Positions 8,166-15,921 of a stretch of DNA of 44,518 nt are shown here, in pieces (within the stretch, counting starts at the first letter, position 1; the number at the start of each line of letters is the position of its first letter). The stretch is from an uncultured Bacillota bacterium. Lineage in GTDB: Bacteria > Bacillota > Clostridia > Lachnospirales > Lachnospiraceae. Location: assembly GCA_905200905.1 (NCBI GenBank), contig CAJKMA010000020.1, positions 1 to 44,518 on the forward strand, in the 5' to 3' direction. The notes beneath the pieces were generated by a model. The model did not search any database and was not told where the DNA came from. It saw only the letters and a list, made by a program, of their open reading frames with translations. Made by a program: the position numbers and the translations under genes.

Positions 8166-9176
8166 ATGGCTTTATTTGAATCATATGAGAGACGAATTGA
8201 CAAGATCAATTCTGTTTTAAACAGCTATGGCATTGCTTCTATTGAAGAAGCTGAGAAAATCACAAAAGACGCAGGTCTTAATGTATACGATCAGATCAAA
8301 GGCATTCAGCCGATCTGTTTCGAGAACGCTTGCTGGGCATATACAGTAGGTGCTGCAATCGCAATCAAAAAAGGATGTAAGAAAGCAGCAGACGCAGCAG
8401 CAGCTATCGGAGAAGGTCTTCAGGCATTCTGTATTCCTGGATCCGTTGCTGATACACGTAAAGTAGGTCTTGGACATGGTAACCTTGGTAAAATGCTTCT
8501 TGAAGAAGAAACAGAGTGCTTCTGCTTCCTGGCAGGACATGAGTCCTTCGCAGCTGCTGAGGGTGCTATCGGTATCGCTGAGAAAGCTAACAAAGTTCGT
8601 CAGAAACCATTACGTGTTATCCTGAACGGTCTTGGAAAAGATGCTGCTCAGATTATCTCCCGTATCAACGGCTTTACATATGTAGAGACAGAATACGATC
8701 CATACAAGAACGAAGTTAAAGAAGTATTCAGAAAAGCATACTCCGAAGGACTTCGTGCAAAAGTTAACTGCTACGGCGCTAACAGCGTTCCGGAAGGTGT
8801 TGCTATCATGTGGAAAGAAGACGTTGACGTTTCTATCACAGGTAACTCCACAAACCCGACACGTTTCCAGCATCCGGTTGCAGGTACGTACAAGAAAGAA
8901 CGTCTTGAAGCAGGTAAGAAATACTTCTCAGTTGCTTCCGGTGGTGGTACAGGACGTACACTTCATCCGGACAACATGGCAGCAGGTCCAGCTTCCTACG
9001 GTATGACAGATACATTAGGACGTATGCACTCTGATGCACAGTTCGCTGGTTCTTCTTCTGTACCGGCTCACGTAGAAATGATGGGTCTTATCGGTGCAGG
9101 TAACAACCCAATGGTTGGTATGACTGTTGCTGTTGCGGTAGCCATCGAGGAAGCAAAAAAAGAAGGTAAATTCTAA
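8166..9176 (+). CDS. GGGtGRT family protein
   Basis: A 336-residue member of the GGGtGRT family, named for the motif at residues 259-265 (SGGGTGRTLHP). Function is unknown, and it is consistently coupled to the upstream Fe-S scaffold-like gene. Cysteines at 51, 56, 71, 89, 118, 120 and 202 could bind a metal or cluster. The codons are highly biased towards CTT, CGT and GGT, a sign of strong expression. The last 35 bases, including the stop codon, are the attachment core of the integrated element, so the 3' end of this gene was rebuilt by integration without changing the protein. Confidence 0.88.
   Translation: MALFESYERRIDKINSVLNSYGIASIEEAEKITKDAGLNVYDQIKGIQPICFENACWAYTVGAAIAIKKGCKKAADAAAAIGEGLQAFCIPGSVADTRKVGLGHGNLGKMLLEEETECFCFLAGHESFAAAEGAIGIAEKANKVRQKPLRVILNGLGKDAAQIISRINGFTYVETEYDPYKNEVKEVFRKAYSEGLRAKVNCYGANSVPEGVAIMWKEDVDVSITGNSTNPTRFQHPVAGTYKKERLEAGKKYFSVASGGGTGRTLHPDNMAAGPASYGMTDTLGRMHSDAQFAGSSSVPAHVEMMGLIGAGNNPMVGMTVAVAVAIEEAKKEGKF
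9142..9176 (+). repeat. attL core repeat
   Basis: CCATCGAGGAAGCAAAAAAA and the following AGAAGGTAAATTCTAA recur at 22138-22172 with a single A/T difference. It encodes the last codons and stop of the GGGtGRT gene. Confidence 0.9.
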
Positions 9177-9244
9177 GAAATAGCGTATTTTCAAGGAATG
9201 TTCAGTGTATGGAATCCTGTAGAATCCTTGTGAATCTACCTGTA

Positions 9245-9298
9245 TAATACACAAGTAATACACAGGTAATACACAAAGAAAACAGCGGTAATACACAA
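9245..9298 (+). repeat. Phased arm-type integrase repeats (left)
   Basis: Four copies of TAATACACAA (one ends in G) start at 9245, 9256, 9267 and 9289, that is 11, 11 and 22 bp apart, all on the same face of the helix. A fifth copy lies at 22079-22088 beside attR. Direct repeats flanking the core are expected for arm sites of a tyrosine integrase. Confidence 0.7.
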
Positions 9299-9310
9299 AT
9301 TAAAATAATT

Positions 9311-9357
9311 AAAAAAGCTATACCGGTGGTCAATGAGACTTCCAGTATAGCTTTTTT
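9311..9357. terminator. Bidirectional terminator between GGGtGRT gene and int
   Basis: AAAAAAGCTATACCGG (9311-9326) pairs with CCAGTATAGCTTTTTT with one mismatch. A run on one side and T run on the other serve both convergent transcripts. Confidence 0.88.
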
Positions 9358-10416
9358 CTATTTTATTTTTTGTATTTCCCGGTGCAAATCTTCAATGGTT
9401 CTGTGGGTATAGGTTTTTTCTGTAATATCATCAATAGCATGGCCAACGATAAGTTTTAAAATATATTCATTCATGTTTACTGCTTTTGCTTTGGTTATGA
9501 AGGTGTGCCGGGTATCGTGTGGTTTATGGTTCATGTTCATACGTTTCATTACTTTGTTGAACCGCCCACGGTATTTATCATAGGTTAAGAAAGTTCCTTG
9601 TTGTCCAAATTCATCATTAAAAAGGTGATCACTGTTCATTGCTTTGGCTTTTTGGTAATTCTGTTTAACAAGTTCCAGTATGATTGGATGGATAGGCACA
9701 ACTCGATTCTTTCCTGCATCTGTTTTCAAACCACCTGTGATAGTCTGCTGCTCTAAATCCACATCTTCAATTTTTAGTATTGCAAGCTCTTGCGGTCTGA
9801 ATCCAGTATAAATACCAATCATAACCATATTAGCAAATGGGAAATGAATATCATCCCATAATTGTTGGATTTCCTGATCAGTGAAAGGTATTCTGACAAT
9901 CTCTGGTTTCGGTTTTTTCACAGAATCACATAATGCAGCATAGTCCTTATCAACAATCTCATGTTTCATTGCGTACTTATACATAAGGTTGAACAGGCTT
10001 TTCATTCTTGATTTGGTGTTATCCCCTACCGTTGCATCTTTTATTGTCTGTTCCAGATGGTTTACTCGGATATCTTTCATACGCATATCGTAAAGAGGTT
10101 TACAGTATTTGTAGGCAGATTTCCAAGTCCTGCAAGCTGAGGGAACTATCGTTTTAAAATGTATTTCCGACCATTTTTCATAAACTTCTGAAAAAGTTAT
10201 AGATTCTACAGCAATGTCATACGGGTTTGCATTATAATCAGCCAGTGCCTGTAGTGCATCCTTTTGTGTTGGATAATATCCAATGGTGATGTATTTCTGT
10301 TTACAAGTACCTTTTTCAAAGTCTGTTTCCCATCCGGCGGTTTTTCTTGCTCTCCATGGGTTGCGACGATTCCCCGGAAGTTTATGAACAGACCCAAAAC
10401 CATTAGGTAGTTTCAT
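9358..10416 (-). CDS. int: Tyrosine-type site-specific integrase
   Basis: A 352-residue phage-type integrase that recombines attP with the GGGtGRT 3' end. An AP2-like N-terminal arm-binding domain (EKGTCKQKYITIGYYPTQKDA) is followed by a core-binding SAM-like domain and the catalytic domain. Catalytic residues are the Arg in YTGFRPQELAIL, the HDTRHT box, the GHA histidine and the Tyr in EKTYTHRT. I chose the ATG at 10416 because AGAAAGGA lies just upstream, ten codons inside the longest frame. It sits next to attL and reads outward, as is usual. Confidence 0.93.
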   Translation of the reverse strand: MKLPNGFGSVHKLPGNRRNPWRARKTAGWETDFEKGTCKQKYITIGYYPTQKDALQALADYNANPYDIAVESITFSEVYEKWSEIHFKTIVPSACRTWKSAYKYCKPLYDMRMKDIRVNHLEQTIKDATVGDNTKSRMKSLFNLMYKYAMKHEIVDKDYAALCDSVKKPKPEIVRIPFTDQEIQQLWDDIHFPFANMVMIGIYTGFRPQELAILKIEDVDLEQQTITGGLKTDAGKNRVVPIHPIILELVKQNYQKAKAMNSDHLFNDEFGQQGTFLTYDKYRGRFNKVMKRMNMNHKPHDTRHTFITKAKAVNMNEYILKLIVGHAIDDITEKTYTHRTIEDLHREIQKIK

Positions 10417-10526
10417 AGTATCATTCCTTTCTAAAAATGGGTGCATTTAATAAAGGAATGTGTTATACTAATTTTGTCTTGGAAGTATCGCATATTCCTT
10501 TATAGGTTTATGGGTTACATCTATTC

Positions 10527-10560
10527 AAAACCGTTCCTGCTGCAACAGGGGCGGTTTTTT
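10527..10560. terminator. Terminator between int and repressor
   Basis: AAAACCGTTCCTG and CAGGGGCGGTTTTTT arms with two G-U pairs, loop CTGCAA. It stands three bases past the end of the leftward repressor gene. The 110 bp between it and int contain the inverted pair AAAGGAATGTG/CATATTCCTTT (10453-10503) but no gene. Confidence 0.75.
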
Positions 10561-10563
10561 ACG

Positions 10564-11028
10564 TTATTGATCAAATAAACGTTTGATTATGTGATTAATT
10601 GCTATTTCATCTCTGATTTCATTAGCATCCCGTATTGAACTTTCAACTAATTCTATAATATCAAGTTTATCAAGCCTACAATCTATCCCAAAAGAAGAAT
10701 ACAAATAATACTGTTGTAGTCCATCATCTTCACGTGGTGCGTCTATACTGATTTCAGCATTCTCTAACCACTCACACGCTTTTATGAATTGATCTTCTGT
10801 AGGGTCTACGTATTCAGGAACACCGAGCAGCTTATCAACACTTACATCTAATTTATCCGCTATTTTTTCTAACTGTTCTTTAGTTGGTTCGCGGTTGTTG
10901 TTTTCGTAGTTTGAGTAAGTGGCATATTTTATTCCTACAAGCTGAGAAAACTCTTTTTGTGATATTCCTTTTTCTTTGCGTAACTCTTTAATGCGAGTAC
11001 CGACTTGTATTAAACTGTTGAGTCTCAT
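10564..11028 (-). CDS. CI-like repressor (XRE HTH)
   Basis: A 154-residue repressor. The N-terminal lambda-repressor-type helix-turn-helix (residues 10-65, with the pattern SQKEFSQLVGIKYATYSNYENN) is followed by an acidic helical C-terminal region that lacks a LexA/CI Ser-Lys autoprotease signature. Derepression is therefore more likely by an antirepressor or helper-phage protein than by RecA-stimulated cleavage. GGAGGTGATGAAATG is an excellent ribosome site. It is divergent from the Cro-like gene across the palindromic operator. Maintenance of the integrated state is its inferred role. Confidence 0.88.
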   Translation of the reverse strand: MRLNSLIQVGTRIKELRKEKGISQKEFSQLVGIKYATYSNYENNNREPTKEQLEKIADKLDVSVDKLLGVPEYVDPTEDQFIKACEWLENAEISIDAPREDDGLQQYYLYSSFGIDCRLDKLDIIELVESSIRDANEIRDEIAINHIIKRLFDQ

Positions 11029-11047
11029 TTCATCACCTCCATCTTAC

Positions 11048-11053
11048 ATTATA
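11048..11053 (-). promoter_or_regulatory. -10 box of the leftward repressor promoter
   Basis: On the minus strand TATAAT lies 20-25 bp upstream of the repressor start codon. The -35 hexamer TTCATC, 17 bp further upstream, is weak. Confidence 0.45.
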
Positions 11054-11096
11054 GCAAAAAAATATTCAAAGATGAAGATTAATTTAAACAAAAGTA

Positions 11097-11136
11097 TTGA
11101 CATATTCATTATTGCAGATTACAATGAATATGTCAA
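11097..11136 (+). promoter_or_regulatory. Rightward early promoter overlapped by a 40-bp perfect palindrome (operator)
   Basis: TTGACA (11097-11102), a 17-bp spacer and TACAAT (11120-11125) form a near-consensus promoter. The arms TTGACATATTCATT (11097-11110) and AATGAATATGTCAA (11123-11136) are perfect reverse complements, so a dimer bound here covers both hexamers. Further ATATTCAAA half-sites lie at 11062 and 11141. Confidence 0.82.
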
Positions 11137-11175
11137 GAAGATATTCAAAATCGAATACAAGAAAGGAGAAGCACA

Positions 11176-11382
11176 ATGAGAATTAACAGAATCAAACTGG
11201 TTACAGAGTTGGTCAAGAGAGATATTACCCAAAAACAACTTGCTGCAATATCAGGGGTTTCAAGAACGACAATCAATTTTATTAAAAATGGTAAATCTTG
11301 CTCTGATGCAACAGCAGGAAAAATTGCAAAGGCACTTGATGTTCCTGTTGAAAAGCTAATTGACATGGAAGAGGGTGATTAA
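11176..11382 (+). CDS. Cro-like small XRE regulator
   Basis: A 68-residue protein that is almost entirely one helix-turn-helix (ITQKQLAAISGVSRTTINFI at residues 16-35) with a short dimer tail. AAAGGAG lies eight bases before ATG. First gene of the rightward early transcript, so it probably acts as Cro or excisionase-type regulator. It is too short for an autonomous repressor with an effector domain. Confidence 0.85.
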   Translation: MRINRIKLVTELVKRDITQKQLAAISGVSRTTINFIKNGKSCSDATAGKIAKALDVPVEKLIDMEEGD

Positions 11383-11562
11383 ATGAGATACCGAATTGAA
11401 TATGCTGACGGTAAGTGTTGTAACTTTGCCAACAACAGCAAAGAGTTAATCGAATGGTTAAAACTCCTAAAAGACGAAACTATCACTGATATCAGAAAAC
11501 TATATAAAAATGGTGTATCAGATTCAGTCCTAGATATCTATCAGAAGTACATAAGGAAGTGA
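11383..11562 (+). CDS. Small hypothetical protein (59 aa)
   Basis: Starts directly after the stop of the Cro-like gene behind GAGGGTG and ends with TGA overlapping the GTG start of the primase gene. It begins MRYRIEYADGKCCNF and ends in a charged helix. No family recognised. The tight coupling with both neighbours supports it as a real gene despite its size. Confidence 0.6.
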   Translation: MRYRIEYADGKCCNFANNSKELIEWLKLLKDETITDIRKLYKNGVSDSVLDIYQKYIRK

Positions 11563-13487
11563 AGCAGAAAAAAATGAAAACATACTACTTGAAATTTAAT
11601 GGAAAGCATCCGGCAGAATCAAAGGACAATCGGAATCCATTAGATAAACCGCCAGATGTTGGTGACTATGGTGTAGCATATAGCCAGGAGTATTTGAAGG
11701 TGGATATAGACGACTATAATCACAAAACAGGGGAATTAGAATTTCCAATCAGAGGAAAGCCAAGAAGTGATGTAGTAATTGCAATATTGGATGCACTGAA
11801 AATAAAATATAACTGCATTCTCACAGAAAAAGGGAAACATCTATTTTTTCGGATACCTGAACAGTTAAAGGAAAGTAAAAATAAGAGTTCCCGGTGGCTC
11901 TGTCCATTGGGGATAAAAATGGAATGGAAGTTTCCAACATCTGATGATCATATCCCGTTGCGGATAAACGGGGTAGAACGTAAATTTTTAAAAGGTTCTA
12001 TTGATAATGAGGATGTGGATGAATTACCATATTTTCTTTATCCGTTGCAGATGGATAACGCTTCTTTCAAAGTTGAGTTCCCAGAAGGTGATAGAACGCA
12101 GCACTTGGGAGGTTATCTTTTCTACCTTGTAGGTAAAAAGGGATATTCAGCAGAACAGGCTTTTGAGGTTGTCCGACTGATGAATCAGTATATTTTTGAT
12201 AGTCCTATTCCTGACGATATTTTGAGCAGTCAAATATTGAATGAAAGCACGTTTAATAAGTTGATTGGGATGGAGAAGGACACCAAAAAGAAAGACATAA
12301 GCCCAGATTCGTTCAGAAAGTTCTTATCAGGGTTAGGAATGTCAATCAGATACAATGAATTATTAAATCTTGTTGAATTTGAGGACATACCAGAAGAGTA
12401 TAACACAGTTACGGATATTCAAAACGTCATGCCGATAAAGTTGCAATATGGGTTTAGGCAATATACTGGATTGAAAAATATCGGTAAGCAGCAGGTGATT
12501 GACTTAATTATTTTGGAAGCTGATGAAAATTCCTATAATCCAGTTAAAGATTATCTGCAAGAAATCACATGGGATGGGATAGACCGATTTCCTAAGATTT
12601 TTGAAATACTGGGGGTTCAGAGTAACCTTGAACAAAGTTTAGTCAGAAAATGGTTTTACCAGACAGCAGCACTTCCATTTAATACTATTGAAAATCCAAT
12701 TCAGCCAGAGGGGGTTTTGATATTGAAAGGTGCTGAGGGGATAGGGAAAACAAGATTCTTTCTCTTGATGTCACCTGTTCCGCTGTGGTTTCAGAGCCTT
12801 GACAAAGAACTGACCACCAAAAATAAAGATATTCTTATTCAAATGCTAAGTGCGTGGATTGGGGAAATCGGAGAAATTGATAGGACTTTCAAGGCAAATA
12901 AATCGGATGTTAAGAACTTCATGACGTTGACAAAGGATTCTATTAGAAAACCGTACGCTAGAGAGCCGATTACAAAGGCAAGGTCAACTTCATTTTGCGG
13001 AACAACTAACAAAGATGAATTCTTGAATGATGATACAGGTTTTCGGAGATGGTGGGTTATTCCAGTCAATCAGAAAATAGATATGGGTAATTTCACACAG
13101 CCAGACAACCTCCATCAGTTTTGGGCACAGTGTTATGCGGCGGTCTGTGAAAATCCACAATGTTTCCGGCTTACGGAAGAAGAAAGGCAGCAGTTGGAAG
13201 AACGAAACAAGGAAGTCATGGAGATGCTCCCGGCAGAAGATGAACTTCGGTTACGCTTTGATTTTGATGCACCTATAGAAAAGTGGAACTGGGTACAACC
13301 GTCAGTATTAAAGAATTTACCTGAATTTGCAGACATAGCTAGATATGATGCGGTTACACTTGGAAAAGCCTTGACTAAAATTTCAAAAGATTACCCTGAA
13401 ATAAAGCGTGGGAAAAGGAATGGTGTTCAAAAATGGTTAATTCCCCCAGCAATATTGGGGACAGACCGTTTTAGGAATACGGATTAG
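11559..13487 (+). CDS. Primase-helicase (PrimPol-like N-terminus, VapE-type helicase C-terminus)
   Basis: A 642-residue replication protein. Residues 1-130 resemble an archaeo-eukaryotic primase/PrimPol core, with acidic pair DIDD at 49-52 and the KGKHLFFRIP histidine motif near 94. Residues 330-560 are the VapE-type P-loop ATPase: Walker A GAEGIGKT (391-398), Walker B-like AWIGEIGEID (432-441), and the sensor/arginine-finger block TGFRRWWVIPV. This architecture is the Pri-Rep protein of phage-inducible islands and some phages. The start could be GTG 11559, which is coupled, or ATG 11574. Iteron-like DNA follows at once, suggesting it initiates replication there. Confidence 0.87.
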   Translation: MKQKKMKTYYLKFNGKHPAESKDNRNPLDKPPDVGDYGVAYSQEYLKVDIDDYNHKTGELEFPIRGKPRSDVVIAILDALKIKYNCILTEKGKHLFFRIPEQLKESKNKSSRWLCPLGIKMEWKFPTSDDHIPLRINGVERKFLKGSIDNEDVDELPYFLYPLQMDNASFKVEFPEGDRTQHLGGYLFYLVGKKGYSAEQAFEVVRLMNQYIFDSPIPDDILSSQILNESTFNKLIGMEKDTKKKDISPDSFRKFLSGLGMSIRYNELLNLVEFEDIPEEYNTVTDIQNVMPIKLQYGFRQYTGLKNIGKQQVIDLIILEADENSYNPVKDYLQEITWDGIDRFPKIFEILGVQSNLEQSLVRKWFYQTAALPFNTIENPIQPEGVLILKGAEGIGKTRFFLLMSPVPLWFQSLDKELTTKNKDILIQMLSAWIGEIGEIDRTFKANKSDVKNFMTLTKDSIRKPYAREPITKARSTSFCGTTNKDEFLNDDTGFRRWWVIPVNQKIDMGNFTQPDNLHQFWAQCYAAVCENPQCFRLTEEERQQLEERNKEVMEMLPAEDELRLRFDFDAPIEKWNWVQPSVLKNLPEFADIARYDAVTLGKALTKISKDYPEIKRGKRNGVQKWLIPPAILGTDRFRNTD

Positions 13488-13496
13488 GGGCAAGAA

Positions 13497-13690
13497 GGGT
13501 AGGTAAAGGGTAAGTAAAAAAAGAACTACCTACCCCTAAGAAAAGCCTTATAAAATCAAGTAAAAATATGATTTAAGGTAAGTAGGGTATGTGCATTAAT
13601 TAAATGTATCATAAAAATAAAGCTAGTAATAACTTACTTATAAACTATGAGCCTATATACAAATGGTTATTTTTCTTACCCACTTACCCC
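13497..13690. other. Candidate replication origin: iteron-like GGTAAGT repeats around an AT-rich core
   Basis: GGGTAGGTA (13497), GGGTAAGTA (13508), inverted TACCTACCCC (13527), GGTAAGTAGGG (13577), inverted AACTTACTTA (13631) and inverted CTTACCCACTTACCCC (13675) lie in under 200 bp. They flank an AT-rich stretch at 13541-13670. Their place right after the primase-helicase gene matches the origin position in staphylococcal pathogenicity islands. This is inferred from repeats only. Confidence 0.5.
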
Positions 13691-13717
13691 TATTTAAGAA
13701 AGGAAAGAGAAAAAATT

Positions 13718-13924
13718 ATGTTTTGTCCAATAATTAAAGAAGAATGTAAGAAAACAGAGTGTATGTGTTTTAAGAAGAAAAGAACAAGAAATATACAAAC
13801 AGCAGGTAATAATCAGCCAGTTATTGGAGAGTGTAGCTTGATTAATGCAATTAATGAGGTTGAAAATATTACAAATGCGATCAACAAATTAGAAGCTACA
13901 ATCAGAAATACAGAATTTTGTTAA
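13718..13924 (+). CDS. Small cysteine-containing protein (68 aa)
   Basis: Begins MFCPIIKEECKKTECMCFKKK, so five cysteines fall in the first 21 residues, suggesting a small zinc or Fe-S knuckle, followed by a helical tail. The ATG at 13718 has AAAGGAAAGAG upstream; the frame extends upstream to 13604 but would run through the repeat region. Short Cys-rich proteins of this look are common in Firmicutes phage early regions. No function assigned. Confidence 0.6.
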   Translation: MFCPIIKEECKKTECMCFKKKRTRNIQTAGNNQPVIGECSLINAINEVENITNAINKLEATIRNTEFC

Positions 13925-13942
13925 GAAAGGTAGGTAAAATTT

Positions 13943-14218
13943 ATGAGTGGATTTTTATACAATCAGAATGAAACAATGAAGTTACTGGGAAATCAAGAGA
14001 TAATTACAAGAGATGATAAGGCAAGTGAAGGGATAGATGATATCATTACTGCTTATTTGAATGCAGATGGAGAAAAAGCAGTGAAATGGATATACCGAAT
14101 GTTAAAAAATGGGGTTATACGTGACTTGTTAAACAATGTTTATCGTTTGGGATATATCAATGGTAAAAGAAAAGAACGTACTAAAAAGAAACAGCCCTTA
14201 CATAATCAATTTACATAA
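13943..14218 (+). CDS. Hypothetical phage-like protein (91 aa)
   Basis: Starts MSGFLYNQNETMK behind AAAGGTAGGT. Acidic and helical through the middle, with a basic Lys/Arg-rich tail (KRKERTKKKQ) that could touch nucleic acid. Not recognised. Cotranscribed with the Cys-containing gene 18 bp upstream. Confidence 0.55.
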   Translation: MSGFLYNQNETMKLLGNQEIITRDDKASEGIDDIITAYLNADGEKAVKWIYRMLKNGVIRDLLNNVYRLGYINGKRKERTKKKQPLHNQFT

Positions 14219-14224
14219 GGGCTT

Positions 14225-14272
14225 GCCACAGGGTACACATATGACCTGAACAACCATAGTTTACCATGTGGC
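14225..14272 (+). other. Intergenic hairpin element A
   Basis: GCCACAGGGTA (14225-14235) pairs with TACCATGTGGC (14262-14272) with a small internal mismatch. TATG/CATA pairs inside around loop ACCTGAACAAC. There is no T run, so it is not a simple terminator. A second perfect hairpin GCATATA/TATATGC follows at 14305-14323. The gap 14219-14380 has no gene. Confidence 0.45.
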
Positions 14273-14380
14273 GGTGTACTTTATCAACTGTCAATTAAAA
14301 ATGTGCATATAGCTATTATATGCGGTCTGAAATATATTTTTTATTTTAATAAAATTTGAATAAAAGAGAGGTAAAAGACT

Positions 14381-14566
14381 ATGAAGAAAAAAGTATTTGT
14401 AAATTGTGAATTAGAAGTAATGAGAGAAATGAAGGGGAGCTATATTACAGGTGTGGAAGTCTCTGATAATGATGTTGTAATCAGAGCTATGAAGGAAAGT
14501 AAAGGGAAGCTTCACACCATGGAATATCAGATCAGCAACGGAACAGTTTATGAAAGAGTAGAGTAA
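14381..14566 (+). CDS. Small hypothetical protein (61 aa)
   Basis: MKKKVFVNCELEVMREMKG at the N-terminus, alternating hydrophobic residues that suggest a small beta sheet (EVMREMKGSYITGVEVSDNDVVIRAM). AGAGAGGTAAA lies upstream. No family recognised. It stands alone between two intergenic hairpin elements. Confidence 0.55.
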   Translation: MKKKVFVNCELEVMREMKGSYITGVEVSDNDVVIRAMKESKGKLHTMEYQISNGTVYERVE

Positions 14567-14582
14567 ACAATAAAATATTTTG

Positions 14583-14627
14583 CCACCCTTCCGGGAACGG
14601 TGTTGCAGCACCTGAACCGGACGGTGG
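14583..14627 (+). other. Intergenic hairpin element B upstream of the ORF6N gene
   Basis: CCACC (14583) pairs with GGTGG (14623), TCCGG (14590) with CCGGA (14617), and GGTG (14599) with CACC (14609) around loop TTGCAG, giving one long three-segment hairpin. It ends 11 bases before the ORF6N ATG and includes its Shine-Dalgarno GGTGG, so folding could hide that site. Confidence 0.5.
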
Positions 14628-14638
14628 TAATAATTCTG

Positions 14639-14956
14639 ATGATAGTACAGGGAACAGCATTACAGATTAAAGAGTACAGAGGTAAGAGGGTAGTAACATT
14701 CAAGGACATTGATACCGTACATAAAAGACCAGAAGGGACTGCAAGAAAGCGTTTCAACGATAACCGAAGACATTTCGTTAGTGGAGTTGATTTTTACAAA
14801 ATAACACAGCCCGACGAAATTCGTCGACTTGGTATTACAAGACCACAGGGCGGTACATCGAATGAAGTTACCTTAATGACAGAAACAGGTTACCTGATGT
14901 TGGTGAAGTCCTTCACAGATGATTTGGCTTGGAAGGTACAGAGGGAATTGGTATAA
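14639..14956 (+). CDS. ORF6N-domain protein, short form
   Basis: A 105-residue protein covering the ORF6N DNA-binding domain found in phage antirepressors and KilA-type regulators (LQIKEYRGKRVVTFKDI, then ARKRFNDNRRHF, and ETGYLMLVKSFTDDLAWKVQ). Family members usually continue past WKVQRELV into a linker and C-terminal domain. Here a TAA ends it right there, so it is either a naturally minimal form or truncated. I prefer ATG 14639 to the GTG at 14600, because the latter lies in the hairpin. It could antagonise the CI-like repressor. Confidence 0.78.
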   Translation: MIVQGTALQIKEYRGKRVVTFKDIDTVHKRPEGTARKRFNDNRRHFVSGVDFYKITQPDEIRRLGITRPQGGTSNEVTLMTETGYLMLVKSFTDDLAWKVQRELV

Positions 14957-15032
14957 TATGCAACTTTTACCGATTTTCAAAACAAACAAATAAGTGAAAC
15001 GTTCGCATAAATTCAATGAAAGGGGATTTTTG

Positions 15033-15200
15033 ATGAAGATTAAAGTTACATATTTAGAGAATGAACTAGATAAGAAATTGCAGCATGAAGCGGCAGTAAA
15101 ACGGCTGTTTCCAGATACAAAAGTGCGTGAAACTGCACTAAAAGACGGGTTTAGGCATACGGTTTTGACAGTTCCAATAGAACACAAACCCACTAAATAG
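15033..15200 (+). CDS. Small hypothetical protein (55 aa)
   Basis: Starts MKIKVTYLENELDKK behind AAAGGGGAT; the frame opens earlier at 14994 without a site. Charged, probably one helix plus strand. No family recognised. The gap after it (15201-15360) has no gene; a U-tailed weak hairpin (15304-15346) lies there. Confidence 0.5.
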   Translation: MKIKVTYLENELDKKLQHEAAVKRLFPDTKVRETALKDGFRHTVLTVPIEHKPTK

Positions 15201-15360
15201 GCTGTTTTTGTTGATGATACCCCCTGTATATGGTATCCTTGATAAATAAATATAGCATAAGTACCGCACCAGAAGGTGTTAGTCTTGTATTTCAAGGCAT
15301 GGGAATAATCAAATCATTTGGTTATCTCATGTCTTATTTTTTGGAAAGGTGAGATTTTAG

Positions 15361-15696
15361 ATGAATAGATTGGATAAATTAATCATTAAGGCAAAAAAAG
15401 TATGTGGAACAACTGAATTAAGGTTATCATATGGCATGATTTACCCGGTGGACGGTGGAAAATGGAAAGCAGAGGGGAGTTTGTGGAATTATATACCGCA
15501 CAATAAGTTGGGGAGTAGGTTTGAAAAAGCAAGCTGTATTTGTGATTCTGTTGAAGATGCGATTGAAGCGTTAGAACAATTAGGCGAACAATATCCGAAT
15601 AAAGAAGATATAACAATTATTATTGATGATATACCAGAAGATGATGAAGATGTAGATGGTGTAATTTGTCATCATATAGGGAGGGGTGACATATAA
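15361..15696 (+). CDS. Hypothetical protein (111 aa)
   Basis: Begins MNRLDKLIIKAKKV; strongly acidic C-terminus (DDIPEDDEDVDG). GGAAAGGTGAG precedes the ATG. Its stop TAA shares one base with the ATG of the next gene, so they are coupled. No recognised domain. Confidence 0.55.
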   Translation: MNRLDKLIIKAKKVCGTTELRLSYGMIYPVDGGKWKAEGSLWNYIPHNKLGSRFEKASCICDSVEDAIEALEQLGEQYPNKEDITIIIDDIPEDDEDVDGVICHHIGRGDI

Positions 15697-15902
15697 TGGC
15701 AAAACGAAACTTGAAACTTGATACACCGGATAATATCAGAAAGGCACTTGCAAAGGTGGCAAATATGACATATAAAGGTGAAATTGATACTAAGACAGCG
15801 AATAGTATCACAGCAACTTGTAATGTCATTCTTAGTGGTATCAGGACAGATGATCAGGAAAAGAAAATTGCAGAACTAGAACAGATTTTAAATGAAAGAT
15901 AG
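15696..15902 (+). CDS. Hypothetical protein (68 aa)
   Basis: MAKRNLKLDTPDNIRKALAK: a basic N-terminus and coiled-coil-like C-terminus (DDQEKKIAELEQILNER). Proteins of this type occur next to small terminase or late-regulator genes in Firmicutes phages, but I cannot assign a family firmly. Coupled to the 111-aa gene by a one-base overlap. Confidence 0.55.
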   Translation: MAKRNLKLDTPDNIRKALAKVANMTYKGEIDTKTANSITATCNVILSGIRTDDQEKKIAELEQILNER

Positions 15903-15921
15903 AAAAGAAAGGTGAGGAATC

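Noticed and set aside
9245..9298. Possible short CRISPR-like array
   Set aside because: Units are only 10 bp with 1-bp or 12-bp gaps and no cas genes; integrase arm sites explain them better. No CRISPR array was seen anywhere in the window.
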